Assembly: GCA_002105175.1 (NCBI GenBank)
Contig: MCGE01000019.1
Location: 248,001-312,000 of the forward strand
DNA: 64,000 bases
Direction: 5' to 3'
From: Absidia repens
Lineage: Eukaryota > Mucoromycota > Mucoromycetes > Mucorales > Cunninghamellaceae
This document shows positions 1-11,576 of this stretch, piece after piece. The translations under genes and the position numbers were made by a program. Numbering within the stretch: the stretch's first letter is position 1; each line of letters begins with the position of its first letter. The notes beneath the pieces are model-generated. The model was not told the DNA's origin. It was given only the letters and a program-made list of their open reading frames with translations, and made no database searches.

Positions 1-203
1 ATCTTCCCTACATAGCCACCCCAGCAAATCGGTATTGAGGTATAATCACTTTGCACATCCTCCAATCCAGTACTAGCCAAGCATTGTTTGATTTCAGGAC
101 CATGGAAAAGAGGTTGATCCACTGGCTTTACCATTGTATAAACTATATTCATACATAAAAAAAAAAAAAAAAAACGTGCGTGAATGTAAACACAGAGAAT
201 GAG

Positions 204-234
<31 letters not shown>

Positions 235-1000
235 GGAATAAACTTACGAGCATTTGAAAGAAGGGTATATTTTGGTCCCGCCTGTTTTGGTATCATATCA
301 GGTTCGATCAGTTCCATATATCCGCCAGGTTTTAAAAGGTTAGCCAATTCCATAAACTTGCGTTGTATGGATTCATCCATTTGGTACACAGTAAACATAA
401 ATCGCTGATACACATGATCAAAGGAACCAGAACGCAAGTCAATGTCTTGTAACACATCGATTTTTTTGAATTGACAGTTGGTGGGGATATGAAGTGGCAA
501 GTGTGGTGACGGCGGGGATAATGCATCCGGGCTGACTTCCAGTATATCAATCCCAGTGAAGGTGGCGGTAGGATATTCGTTTGCCATGTCTACCATAAAA
601 ATAAAAATAAAAATAAAAAAAAGGTAAGGGGAGGGGAAGTGGCCTCTATTCAGCCAGTATGTCTTTTTTTACCTATGAGCCACGTGGCGGTGATGCCACA
701 TCCTATATCTAGACACTGTGCTCCAGGTGAATTGAGTAAGTCGTTCACTGGTGCTATCAAATTGCGCTGAAAGACATGCTTAAACAAGTAATGAAGTTCT
801 TGAACCTGCTGAGCATCCTGACGAGCTTGGTTAACCATGGTTTCTGTCAATATACTAGCCATTTTCGTGTGTTCGCCGCCATTGCTGGAAGAAGTGACAA
901 AAGATGCCTGTGAAGATCGAGGCTGTTGATGACTGCTTGTAACTGATCCCGTGCCTTTTTTGAGGGTTTTCTTTCGCTTCTTTGACGGTATGTTTCCCAT
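1..1000 (-). CDS. SAM-dependent methyltransferase, 3' part cut by window edge
   Basis: Exons 1000-673, 589-248 and 142 to beyond base 1; each junction has GT/AG and keeps the frame. The N terminus MGNIPS fits an N-myristoylation signal, so the enzyme may be membrane-tethered. A basic, Ser-rich tail (residues 7-45) is followed by the SAM-binding motif I, CLDIGCG. Exon 2 carries the acidic-loop region (FTGIDIL) and the post-motif LKPGGYMELIEPD, typical of class I methyltransferases of the Methyltransf_25/31 type common in Mucorales. The substrate cannot be told. The start is the only ATG ahead of the myristoylation-like motif. The last residues seen (CWGGYVGK) are probably near the C-terminal end. 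Family call is secure; function is not. Confidence 0.85.
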
Positions 1001-1497
1001 ATATATTGATACAAGATAAAATAATACTTGTTAATAATAAATAAATAAATAAATGATAAGAAAAAGAAAACAGGAAAGGTGGAGACAGACAAAATTGATC
1101 GAATTCAATATTCCGCTGTTGGGACGATGAAACTCCGCCGTCAGACCAAAACTTGATTGAACAGAAAAAAAACTTACTTTACTCAAAAACGTGATAAGCA
1201 GGTACGCTTGCAACAAATTTAATTTTTTCATCATTTCCCAAAGCAATAACAATAGTTGAAAAATAATAAAAATTCGGGTTGTTTTTATCAAGATGTGTAT
1301 AAGACAATAAAGACGAGATCTGTTGTGTAACGGGTACTTTTTTTAATACTATAAAAATAATATTTCTTTTATTTCATTTTATCGATTTCAAGTAAAACGA
1401 ATAAAAAAGATGTATAATACAAAAGGTAAAGGGATAAGGAGAAATGTAATAGAGAGAGAGAGAGATGGATATATACTATGAGCTAAACCTAACTAAA
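1001..1497. other. Intergenic: promoter of the methyltransferase gene and 3' end of the PH-domain gene
   Basis: No coding signal seen. It holds AT-rich sequence with short A and T runs, a GA run near 1451-1466, and, next to the downstream neighbour's stop, repeated CTAAA units (TTTAG on the coding strand of that gene). Confidence 0.5.
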
Positions 1498-3185
1498 CTA
1501 AACTAAACTATGAAGTGATGTCCTGGACCGACCAAAAGGAGTTCGATTATTACTTGGAAAGGAACCAGAGTTAAAACTCCCACGACCAATGGTTGTTGAT
1601 GATGATGATTTCATAAAAGGCAAATGTTTTTTCAAAGGATTCATAGCAGTTGTCGATCCATAAAGGCTATAAGTGGTAGGCTGACTAGGCGGCAAAGTGG
1701 GAGCAGCAGGACCAACGGGCGATATTGGTACTCTGTGAGGGTGATAAACGTTGTTATTGGAAGTTCGTGTTGATGATCGAGGCAGTTGTTGTTGTTGCTT
1801 TTCCTTCAATTGTATTGTTGATAAAGATGATGCTGATGATCGTTGTTGTTGCAGTAGTTTGTAAACATCGTCAGTCGATTCTATTTTGGATAATTCAGAG
1901 AGTGGGGAATGCTGGTCGAACGGTGGAGTTAATGAGGAGACATGCAAATTGAATTGTTGGCCTTTGTGATGGTCGTTGTTGAATATCTGCACACTTTTTC
2001 CGCGTGACGATCGATGATAATGAAGGGAGGATTGCTGTAATTGTTGTACATCTCCGCTGTGTTTGGATGATGTATCGTTGGCGTGATCTGTTGTGTTGGC
2101 GTCCTGGAAATAGTGCACATCATAATCTAATTGTATCAATAAACATATGTATTAGGTTTCGCCCTTGTTTGCCCGCTTTTTTTTTTTTGTTTTTTTTTAA
2201 TTATCGTACTTACTTTCATGTTCTTGGTAATTACCAGGTATCCAATTTTGCATTTCGTATGATGGTTTTTTCTTGACTTTGACATAGGCAATGTCCATTG
2301 CTGATGCTGGGTGCGGTTGAGAATGCCTACTATTGTATACAGGCTCAGAAGGGTCATGCAAGATCAAGGAAGTCGTAGAGTGGCGGGTTTTGTGACACAA
2401 TGGTATGGCCATCGGTTGCAAAGATTTCCTCCATTCGTGTATCCATTTTTCCTTTTCTGCTGGTAAGATTGGATGACAATCATGCTGTTGTTCTCGTAAT
2501 TCTAATTGTGGTATAGACGGTGTAGGAGGTGTAGGAGGTGTAGGCGGTTCAGTTGACTTTCTGCTTTTGTTTCCAAAACTACTGATATTCAATGGTGGTA
2601 ACTGTGGTGGCGTTGACGGTAGGCGATGCACGATATGCTGTTCAAATTGTACCCAATTCCAAGCCTTCATTAAAGTAAATAACCAACGATCCAAATCCTT
2701 GTGCTTTCGAGCTTTCAAAATATAGTATTCCTTGTCTATAGTTCGAATGCAGAAGCGATTGCATTGTTGTAGTTGTTGCTGTTGACTTTTGTTGTTGTTG
2801 TTGTTGTTGTTGTCGTGCAACAAAAGTGATATAGAATCCACTTGCTTAAGATTGAGTGACCAAGATGGTAACTGATAGTGACTTGCCATGAGAACCTTTC
2901 CTTTGGTATAAGAATCTTTTGTTGGGTGGCCAAGAGAGGAGAATTAGGAGAAGGCAGGCCATCGATATTGTTGTTGTCTTGTTCTATTGGCATATCATGC
3001 GGGAGCTTTATTTTTCGTGTTGAGAGACAAATAAAAGATAAACCATCGAAACGGAAAAGGTGCCATTTCCACTTTCGTTTTTCAGGATACCACCAATAGA
3101 GGTGACCTTCATAAACAGCCACGGTAGCAGGTACTTCCTTGGCGTTTTTGGAAAAATCATTCCGTTTGTATAAGGATTTAAACAT
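1498..3185 (-). CDS. PH-domain protein, apparent frameshift in first exon
   Basis: Coding segments 3185-2214 and 2126-1498, with an intron between (donor at 2213, acceptor at 2127). The start MFKSLYKR lies just before a pleckstrin-homology fold: VYEGHLYWWYP, WKWHLFRFDG and a C-terminal helix DLDRWLFTLMKAW. The PH domain is read in two frames. The frame starting at 3185 carries its first half; the frame that is open from about 2958 down to 2214 carries its second half. The switch must happen between about 2958 and 2880, and no GT-AG pair of workable length fits there. The rest of the protein is Gln/Asn/Pro/Ser-rich without recognised domain, ending at the TAG at 1498. A sequencing indel, a true mutation or -1 frameshifting could explain it. 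Role unknown; phosphoinositide or protein binding at membranes would be expected of a PH domain. Confidence 0.7.
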
Positions 3186-3639
3186 GAGGAATCACAAGAA
3201 AAAAGAAGAGTAAACAAAACCCCAGCAACTGAGGCTCATAAAGATAAGAGATAGGGAGTACGTGTATGTGTGTGAGGGCAGGGGAGAAAAGAAGAAGAGA
3301 AAAAAAAAAAAAAAAAAAAAAAAAAAAGGAAAGAAAAAGAGAGGAGATGTATCGTTCGCCACCGTTTTATTTTTCTACGCATTATATAATAAAACTCCGC
3401 TGATATGCTTGGTAAAAAAAAAAAAAAAAAAAAACAAGGCAAAAAAAATATCAGTGATCATTCATTTATTCGATAGGTACAATGAGGTCAGGGTTTTAAT
3501 AAACCGTTAGCCAAGTCAGCTTTTTTTTTTAACTTGTCGCTGGTATCACCGAGAAAACGACACTTTTCCAACATTGCACGGGATCTTGTACTACCCTACT
3601 TTTCCATTTAAATATCAGCGCTTACCATTTTTTTTCCCT

Positions 3640-3696
<57 letters not shown>

Positions 3697-3795
3697 TTTC
3701 CGTCCTTGCTTACATCCGCTCTTATTCTTATTTGACGTGTATTTTGACTCTTTTCCATCTTCCTGTCTTTTACTTTTCCATATTTTTTTTGATCA
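3186..3795. promoter_or_regulatory. Divergent intergenic region with long A and T tracts
   Basis: Lies between the starts of the PH-domain gene (-) and the AIG1-like gene (+), so it should hold both promoters. It contains an A run near 3301-3327, another near 3415-3434 and an uninterrupted T run of 52 bases at 3642-3693. A CT-rich stretch immediately precedes the ATG at 3796, as before other plus-strand genes here. No known binding site was identified. Confidence 0.5.
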
Positions 3796-4905
3796 ATGAC
3801 TTACTCAAGTTCCATAGCAACAGAAACAAACTTGGCAATTCAAGCAGACAACCCTGATACGTACGTGGTTTCCGCTGTTGGCGCTGTAGGAACCGGTAAA
3901 TCAAGTTTATTGAATGCTATTGCAGGCTCTCATATATTTGAAACTGGTAGTTCACTGGTAAGAAATAGTAGAAAAGAAGGACCAGTGATCAATAAGGAAC
4001 CAACCACGCACTTCAACCATTTTTTTAATTTACTAACTTGGTTTTTGGTTGTTTGTTCTTTTTTTGCTGCTGCTCAGGCTACCACTCATACTGTGCAAGG
4101 CGAAGTAAGACCTTGGGCTTTCGTACCTGGAAAACGATACGTGCACTTGATTGATACACCTGGTTTATGTGACTCGACTTCGCACGATCGTCAAACGGTT
4201 GCTGAAATGGTACGGTACTTCAAGTCTTTAGCAAATGGTGTCAGTGCGTTTTTGTTGGTTTTCAATATCAATGACATCCGGTAAGTTCAAATGGACTTTC
4301 TCGTTGCAAAATCATTCAATTAGAATGATCAACTTTACTTATTTTTTATCATTACTATTATAGTTTAGATGCATACACTCAAACTATGCTACGACTTTTT
4401 GAAGCATTACTTGGACGACACTTTTGGAACTTTGTAGTGATCGTTTTCACACATGTGGACGAAGAAAACAGAGATGAACTAGAAGAACATATGGAAGCCG
4501 TCAATGATCCACAAGGTAAAAAAAAAAAAAAGAGCGAGAGAGATCACTGTTTTTTTTGAAACTGAATAATTGGGCACTAACTTCCTTGTCTCTTTTTTTT
4601 CATTAGACGGGTTTATTGCCGAAATCCGTCGGATCCACAACTTGTCTGCTCGTACATTTATGCCCAGTGTGATTTTTGCCTCGACTCAGAATGTGCGCAT
4701 GAGCTCGTATACTCAAAAACATCTCAAGGATATCTACAATGCTGTGGTGCTTTGCGAAACTAGAAACAACCAACGACGATTCACGTGTACTTGGCTTCGA
4801 AGGATCATGACTATTCCTACTGAAGAAGAAAAATCCATTTTTATCTCCAATAGTATTAAGGAGGCGTGGTCTTCTATGACTTCATCCGTTTGCTCCACTC
4901 AATAG
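3796..4905 (+). CDS. AIG1/GIMAP-like GTPase
   Basis: Four exons, 3796-3957, 4078-4280, 4364-4515 and 4607-4905, giving 271 residues. G1 is GAVGTGKSS (residues 29-37), followed by a helix with LLNAI. G3 is LIDTPGLCD (DTPG from about residue 80). G4 is probably FTHVDEENRDELEEHM, where THVD replaces the usual T/NKxD, as in the AIG1 class. These features match AIG1-type G domains (TRAFAC class), known in plants, vertebrates and some early-diverging fungi. There is no signal peptide or C-terminal membrane anchor, unlike several animal GIMAPs. The partner or process is unknown. A possible polyadenylation signal AATAAA lies shortly after the stop, near 4986. Confidence 0.85.
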
Positions 4906-5073
4906 ATTTATTTGCATCAGTTTAGAAATTTGGGTTATAGCACTAGTACCTATTGATTTTTTGCAATTTGGTTTTATGAAATTCAATAAAATATTATATG
5001 TTTGATTTTTTTATAATGATATTTGGTTTTATTTATGTCCATATTTGTATAGTCAATACAGTGATTTGTTTAG

Positions 5074-5108
<35 letters not shown>

Positions 5109-5559
5109 ACGTGTATTAAATGGCAAGTTTGCTCCCCTCCCAAAAAAAAAAAAAGTAATATATGGAGTCAGGGGGCGATCGTTGAGGTGTGATTTTTGAT
5201 GGCACTACATAATTCCCTGTCGTTTACGTTTGAATGGGGACTATAATAGAGCAGCAATCCAGGTTGGGTGATATGAATGATTAGAGTGTGAATAGGGCTA
5301 CATTTCATATTAGGTGACGTAAAACTGTCAGCCAGTAACTAAGTCCCTGGGGATAAGGCAAGCAGTCATGGATAAGCTGGAAAGCAGTGAAAGATAATAT
5401 ATAGAGGCAGTGTTACGTACAGTATAACCTAAATTTATTTATATGATCGGTAGACCAAGAACATGGTTCTCTCTAATAGTAAATGTTCAATGACTATCAA
5501 CCTGTTACTGGGACACGAGAACGGCGGGGAAAGTAGTCATAGTGAGTGTATTGGAGAGC
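4906..5559. other. Intergenic, TA/TG microsatellite; may include the diverged left flank of the next repeat
   Basis: Holds the 3' end of the AIG1-like gene and a TA run at about 5074-5100 that turns into TG. Sequence from about 5340 (TCATGGATAAGCTGGAAAG) weakly resembles the stretch near 60760, left of another repeat copy. No coding signal. Confidence 0.4.
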
Positions 5560-6920
5560 AAACTCTTGGTGGTACTTTATAAAACAGCTATAATAGCTAT
5601 ATTGTTTACTATCTGATGGGCCATAATATTATTATTAAGTCATATTTTATTGAAGGCTATTAGTAGGCGCTATAAAGTAAAGACGCAGAGTTCATTGTAA
5701 CAAAATATCTAATGAAAGGGTCTATTGGAGGATGCTTGACAGAGGCTAGATGATCAACACTATTCTGAAGGGACGACAATAAAATGAGATCTAATATACT
5801 CTATAGGGTATGATAAGGACCAAAGAAACATGTTTTACTGAAACACAACAACGATCAACACGAATCAAAGGAAGGTGATGGTAGTAAACGAGAGAGATCT
5901 TGCACAAGACATGAAAGAAGCTAAATGAGATGTTTTCATTGAAGCATGTAAAAAAGATATATTTTATTGCGATATTGATACAAACTATGAACAAACTAAC
6001 ACTAAAAGAAGCTAATGAAGAGCCCAATAAGCTAACTAATGGTGTTCCCAAATCCTGACTCCAAAATGAAAGGGGTTTCCCATGCATCTTGTAATCCCTG
6101 AGCTGAAATCCCCTCTAAACTAGTCCTGGCACTAATCTGAGTCCATTATGACCCCATAGAATTTAATGGTGAAGAAAAAATGAAGGGAAAAAAAAATTGA
6201 AATTGAAAGAAAGAGGGAAGGCAGAGATTGGAAGTAAATAAACTTCACGTGGGCGGCATTTGAATGTATTTTTTTGAAAGGGCTCTCCCTTTTTCCGTTT
6301 TCTTTTTTACCTCAACAGTCAACACTATAAACATCATCAACATAGTGGTTCTCTTCTCATGACAATATCGATCGACATTTAATATCGGCAGAAAGGCCGA
6401 TCTCATATAATGATGGCATTGACTCTCTATGGAGCAATTCAACCTTGTTTAATTTACTCTTTTCATTGCGGAATAGTTTGTCATTTGTCATGGAATCACG
6501 CACTCTCTCTCTCACCACACTAATGCACACATACCCCTAATCGCCTCACCTTTAGATAGAATTTATATTAGTATCAATAAATTAGTTTAACTTGGTTGAC
6601 ATAGTTTATATCTACATCTGAATAAAGTATTATTTGCCCTTTTGCTGATACATCATCTCTTATATGTACACTTAAATTGTCTCGTCAAATGGGTATACCC
6701 ATACTGAAATGCACATACAATGCCTGTGGGAGTACGAAAAAGGAAACTGATGTGTGGGTGTGGAAAAAAAAGGAATAAGGATTGGATATGAGGCAATATC
6801 GATTAACCATCGAGCTCGGCGCTCTGACTACCAAACTGCACAGTGCTAATTTCTAAATAGGGGGGATAAGACGGATTTCTTGAATGATTTTAGAAAATGA
6901 GCGCAATGGATTTACCTGTA
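5560..6920 (+). repeat. Dispersed non-coding repeat, copy 1 (most complete)
   Basis: Aligns by eye along its whole length with the copy at 57080-58460. Landmarks in order: a TTTTATTGAAGC module (about 5640), a second related module (5833) and a third (5935), then the ACAAACTATGAACAAACTAA block (5983), the core block with GGGTTTCCCATGCATCTTG (about 6071), a CACGTG box at 6247, and a right end near the unit GATTTCTTGAATGATTTTAG (6875). No reading frame of note, no clear terminal repeats. Bounds are approximate. Confidence 0.7.
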
Positions 6921-7525
6921 TATATCGTAGAAATTGACGAAATGAATCAATGGTGCGGGGAACTAGAAAGGGAAGGCAGAATAAAAAAAAAAAAAAAAGA
7001 GTTATAGTAATATAACATCCATAGCAGATAACCGTGGTAAAATAAAGAGAGCCAAAGAGAGACCCTGTGATAAAAAAAAAAAAAAATTGATAAGCAAATC
7101 TTTCTTAAGGAGGAGCGGGGATTACCTATCATATCACGATAACATGATTTACTTTTTTATTTTGATTTTTTATATAGGACCGGAAACATCGAATAAGAGG
7201 GCAGGTAAGTTAAATAATAAAAAACAACCCCCTTTCAATACCTCCGTACTTATGAATAACATGTAAAAATGAAAGAAGAATCAATAGAAATCACGTTTTC
7301 ATTTCTATTGGGCAATGATGTGCTAAGTGAGAAAATTCATCTCATTCTTATAGGTGACACACTGTCAAAAATGGGGGGAAAGACTACCAAACCAAAAATG
7401 TCGGGGGTGGCTATCGTCGTCATTTCGACTTCGAATGGTAAATATATATAAAAAGTCTATTTTACTCTTCGTTATACCTTCCTTCTTTCCTTTTTATTTT
7501 TATTTTTATTTTTATTATCATTAAC
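6921..7525 (+). promoter_or_regulatory. Upstream region of the GATA-factor gene
   Basis: No coding signal supported. A pyrimidine-rich stretch (about 7460-7515, TC-rich then repeated TTTTTA) leads directly to the ATG at 7526. The long leader contains one small open stretch (7269-7451) that I take as chance. Confidence 0.4.
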
Positions 7526-8653
7526 ATGTATCATCCAGCTACTTCCTTACCCATGAATCGATTTTATTATCCAATGGATCCACTGGGTTTAGAAAATTTC
7601 CCACATTCCACTATTCCCAATAACAATAGCAATAGCAGCAGTACGATTGACGATTTGGATCCAGTTTTATTAACCCCAACCACATCATCCGAAAACGACA
7701 ACTATTATTATTCGCATCAAATACAGCAACAGCAACCATCTTCTTTTATTCATCCGTTTGATATGTCCTTAGATACCTCGGCCTGCTTCGATGACACTTT
7801 TTTCGACGCAGCCTCGTTCGGCACCATTTTCCCATTATCATCTTCTTCAAATTTCACAACTCCATCATCTTCAACGTCCTCAACCTCATCATCACCAATA
7901 AATAACCATCCTTCTCAACATGATTACTATCGGCCTCCATCAGCTCTCGACAACACCTCGGGTCTCGAATATCAGATTCAAACACCGATCTCACCATTAA
8001 TGCCACTGACAGAAACTGGTCCTTTATCCGTGATGGAGTCTGACATCGAAGAAATGGACAATGAAACTTACAACAATGATGATAGTAGTGATGATGATGA
8101 TTTCTTTGAGCAGTATCGTCGTCCACCACAGCAAGAAATACAGTTTGAAAATGAAGTAGAGTCAAACCACTGGCCAATCACACCATCTCATTCTTTGCCA
8201 AACAAGCCTGATGATCACCTGCACACCGAATCGCAACGCTATTCACCCGCACCCTCATCATTATCACCACCATCGCCATCGCCACCTAAAAAGCACCATC
8301 CAAGCAAAATCGACAATAAAAAAAGGTCCACTACCAAAAAAGGTAAAGAGAAAAAATCGCCCTGCGAATCAAATGCCGACGATTTTGCAGACGACACCTT
8401 GACGACCCGTTGTACAAACTGCGAAACGATGAAAACTAGCCTTTGGCGCCGCAACGTGGATGGATTTCCTTTATGTAATGCATGCGGTCTTTTTTTAAAG
8501 CTCCACGGTACCGCCCGTCCGCTTAGTTTAAAAACAGATGTTATCAAAAAACGCAATCGCGGTGGTGGACGCCGTTCCCTTCCATCCGCTTCCTCTTCCA
8601 AACGAAAACGATCCAAGCGAGCAATGAAAAAACGAACGAAGAAAAGAGAGTAA
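7526..8653 (+). CDS. GATA-type zinc-finger transcription factor, AreA/NIT2-like
   Basis: Single exon, 375 residues. One GATA finger near the C terminus: C296-x2-C299-x17-C317-x2-C320, with LWRRN and [16 protein letters not shown], followed by the basic run [12 protein letters not shown]. That tail is the signature of fungal nitrogen regulators (AreA, NIT2, Gln3, Gaf1), so the likely role is control of nitrogen catabolism by binding GATA sites in the nucleus. The N-terminal 290 residues are Ser/Asn/Pro-rich with acidic patches (for example [12 protein letters not shown]), plausible activation regions. The C terminus is strongly basic ([17 protein letters not shown]), probably nuclear localisation. 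Fungal AreA proteins are usually much longer, so this is a compact member; orthology is inferred. Confidence 0.85.
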   Translation: MYHPATSLPMNRFYYPMDPLGLENFPHSTIPNNNSNSSSTIDDLDPVLLTPTTSSENDNYYYSHQIQQQQPSSFIHPFDMSLDTSACFDDTFFDAASFGTIFPLSSSSNFTTPSSSTSSTSSSPINNHPSQHDYYRPPSALDNTSGLEYQIQTPISPLMPLTETGPLSVMESDIEEMDNETYNNDDSSDDDDFFEQYRRPPQQEIQFENEVESNHWPITPSHSLPNKPDDHLHTESQRYSPAPSSLSPPSPSPPKKHHPSKIDNKKRSTTKKGKEKKSPCESNADDFADDTLTTRCTNCETMKTSLWRRNVDGFPLCNACGLFLKLHGTARPLSLKTDVIKKRNRGGGRRSLPSASSSKRKRSKRAMKKRTKKRE

Positions 8654-9479
8654 AAGTATTAGTATATTTTTAATGCGCTCTCTGTTTGTACATACATTTC
8701 CATATCAATATAAATAAATAAATAAAAAATAAAAAAATAAAAAATATCAGACAAAAGCAACAAATAGATGACCCATTTGGTGTGATACCTTTTTTTTTTT
8801 GGCCCATAAAATAAAAGAATTTCAAATCGTGTGTGGATCATGTGTTGATATGAGGAAGACAATATTCAGAGATGCCAACCATGTACCCTGTTGAAATGGC
8901 TCTTTCGTATCACTAGTTCAAAGGTTACTCTTCTTTTTTCACGTGAGTCAGCTCCGCCCATTATTCTCTATATATGAGAATGATCAACAGAGATCAACCA
9001 AGTTTCCATTGCCTTCATTTACCCCGCCACAAGTTGCTGTTTTGATGTATTCCCATTTTCAAATCAAAAAAGTAAATACATGAAAATCATGTATATATAT
9101 ATATATATATATATTATTGAAGACAAGATATAATATCAAACAGAGTAGAGTGGGAATGATCATACAGGCTAAAATAGAAAGCGTATTATAAAAAAGGTTA
9201 GGGGATATTATTGATGGTTATTGATTGGGAGCCATGTTGGGTGTGCAAAATCAAGTTTGATGGTATAAATAAATCGGGTTACCAGTATCCAAAAGCCCAG
9301 TTGTTTTGATTGGTTGTATTTCCCGGTTGATTGTTTTTCATTAATATTGTTGATGGGGTGCCAGAACAAAGGTCCGCTATACGTTTTTTTAAGAAGAACG
9401 AAAGAGGGAGAGAGATATCACACCATTTGTGATGAGTAAATTAACCCGGCAGCATGGATCGCTTGAATGATCCATGTCA
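8654..9479. other. Intergenic, TA microsatellite
   Basis: 3' flank of the GATA gene (AATAAATAAATAAA near 8713), a CACGTGAGTCA stretch near 8940 (CACGTG followed by an AP-1-like TGAGTCA), and a TA run at about 9090-9113. No coding signal. Confidence 0.4.
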
Positions 9480-10350
9480 TCTCATATGTTGATCTCCATT
9501 TTTAATAAAAAGAGCTGTTTTGTTAGATGACGGTGAAGCGGGAAACAGTTTAAATGCCGACCACGTGTATTTTTATTTACGCCCATATGTTTTTTTTTTT
9601 TTTTGCACTCTCTTTCTTTCGTTTATTTTGTTCCTTCTTTTTTCTCTTCACCATTCAACTTCTATGGGGTTATGTTGGACTTGGATTAGAGTCAGAGCTA
9701 GTTTAGAAGGGTTTTCAGAACAGGGATGACAAGATGCATGGGGAAACCCTTTCATTTTGGATTCAGGATTTAGGACCTCCATTTGTTGGCTTTTTGGAGC
9801 ATTTATTAGCTTAGTTTAGTGTCAATATGTCGTAGTTTGTATCAATATCTCAATAAAATATATCTTTTTTTACACGCTTTAATGAAAACTGCCCCATAAG
9901 TCTCATGTCTTGCACAAATGGTCCTTTTTTACCAACACCCCTTTAGATACATTATTATATATATTGTTATACTTCAATATACTCATTTGTTGTCTTTCTC
10001 AAGTCATGTATTGTGCATTTACAGAATACTAGGTCTTTTTTTATTTTTTATTTTTTTTGCGAGTGTACCTTTCGCTTAGTCCTGAACATCCTTTAGAATC
10101 CTAAGTCTCTTCCATACAATCTCCATTAGACCCTTTGTTATACTGAACCCAACATTCTCAGCTTAGTGTTTTCAAGTAAAATATTATCCTTTTTATTACT
10201 CATCCTCTGACTATTTATATAATGATCAAAGCTGTTGCTGTGAGTATCCTATTATCTGCCTGGTTTCTAGATTATCCGCAAATGTAATGTAGCGATATTC
10301 TCCATCTGCCATTTATAGTAATTGACTTAGACCCTGACCGTCAGTAGATA
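9480..10350 (-). repeat. Dispersed non-coding repeat, copy 2 (reverse orientation)
   Basis: Reverse complement of the family seen at 5560-6920. Recognised by CACGTG at 9563, the core block ATGGGGAAACCCTTTCATTT at about 9736, TTTGTATCAATATCTCAATA at about 9836, and TTCAATAAA-like modules to about 10220. It is closest to the copy at 17250-18110, also in reverse. Bounds approximate; no coding capacity. Confidence 0.65.
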
Positions 10351-11576
10351 TTTTGACTTGTTTCTTTCTTTTTCATACACAAATGCATACAAACACACAT
10401 CATAGTCCATCGACCGAACGTAGGGTATGTAAAGTTAGCCACCTACTAAAGTGTTAAAAAGTGCAAGGTGGCGAAGGCTTCTCATCCTTAATTCCCCATC
10501 TCTCAACGTTTTAAATCCCTATGATAGACACTTTTTTTTTTTTTTTTTTTTACTTCAAATTTGTGAGTTTTTCCTAGCCTTGTCCTTTATAAATTTCGTT
10601 TGAGTTACAGTTTAATAAAAAAATAAATAAAAACCATATTAGTGGAGTTCAGGGCGGAAGGGAGCTAATGATATTGAGAGAACGCAGGATGAAGATTTGT
10701 ACAGGATTACATTGGGAGGATATGTTACAACGAAAGGACGACCTTCTTCCAAAAACGCAATAGTGATCTAGCAAATAAATTTGCGTTTTATTCAAATTTC
10801 ATTCCCATTCTCAAATTTGGAAATCATTGTATAGGACGCCAATGGGCATACTGAGGTATTTGATACATCACCAACTAATGCGATTCTTACAATTAAAGTA
10901 TTTATTATTTTGATATAGGTTGCACGTACTTTTATTTTAAAACATATTATATTAAAATACAAATGATCAAGTGTTTGTACTGTACATTTTTCTTAATATG
11001 ATATAGTAGTTAGAATTTTTTTTTTTTTTTTTTTTTTTTGTCTATTCTGTGATCATCATCTAAAATCAGGGTGAGTGATGGTAAGAAAGATAAGACTAAA
11101 ATGCGGTAATACATTTAATGATAGTAAAATAACGCCAGCGTGAGCCATCTATGTAATACTGACAACAATCCGGGCATCTAAACTTTATGCAAGAATACTG
11201 TGGTGATCTGCATTATGTATCTCTATTCTCCTTATCACTGTATTTTTCTGGTCGCACACACACATATATATTTATAAGAGCACGCATACATATATTCACT
11301 GATAAACATGCAAGTTCCTGCCCCCCTTTCATTTCGCCTCCTTCCCCTCCCATACGATGCATTTGACTATATTTCTTCTTGTTTTTTTTTGTCGATAACG
11401 TATAATTTTTTTTTATTAAGGACTTCATCATCAATGAGTACTATACTATACTATACTATCCTAAACTAAACTAAACCAAACTAAGCCAAACTAAACTAAA
11501 CTATTATGTAACTACTTTTTTTTTGTCAGTCATCCAAAACGGAAGAGAGAGAGAGAGGGAGGGAGAAATTCCGGTC
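10351..11576. other. Intergenic with T tracts and a small hairpin
   Basis: T runs at about 10531-10550 and 11018-11039. A 9-bp inverted repeat AAAACGCAA / TTGCGTTTT (10752-10760 and 10781-10789, 20-base loop). Repeated CTAAA units at about 11440-11505 are the 3'-flanking TTTAG motif of the SEC2-like gene. No gene seen. Confidence 0.4.

Noticed and set aside
1031..1291. Open frame of 86 codons on the minus strand upstream of the methyltransferase
   Set aside because: Hydrophobic low-complexity translation of AT-rich DNA, no domain, and it would sit in the promoter.
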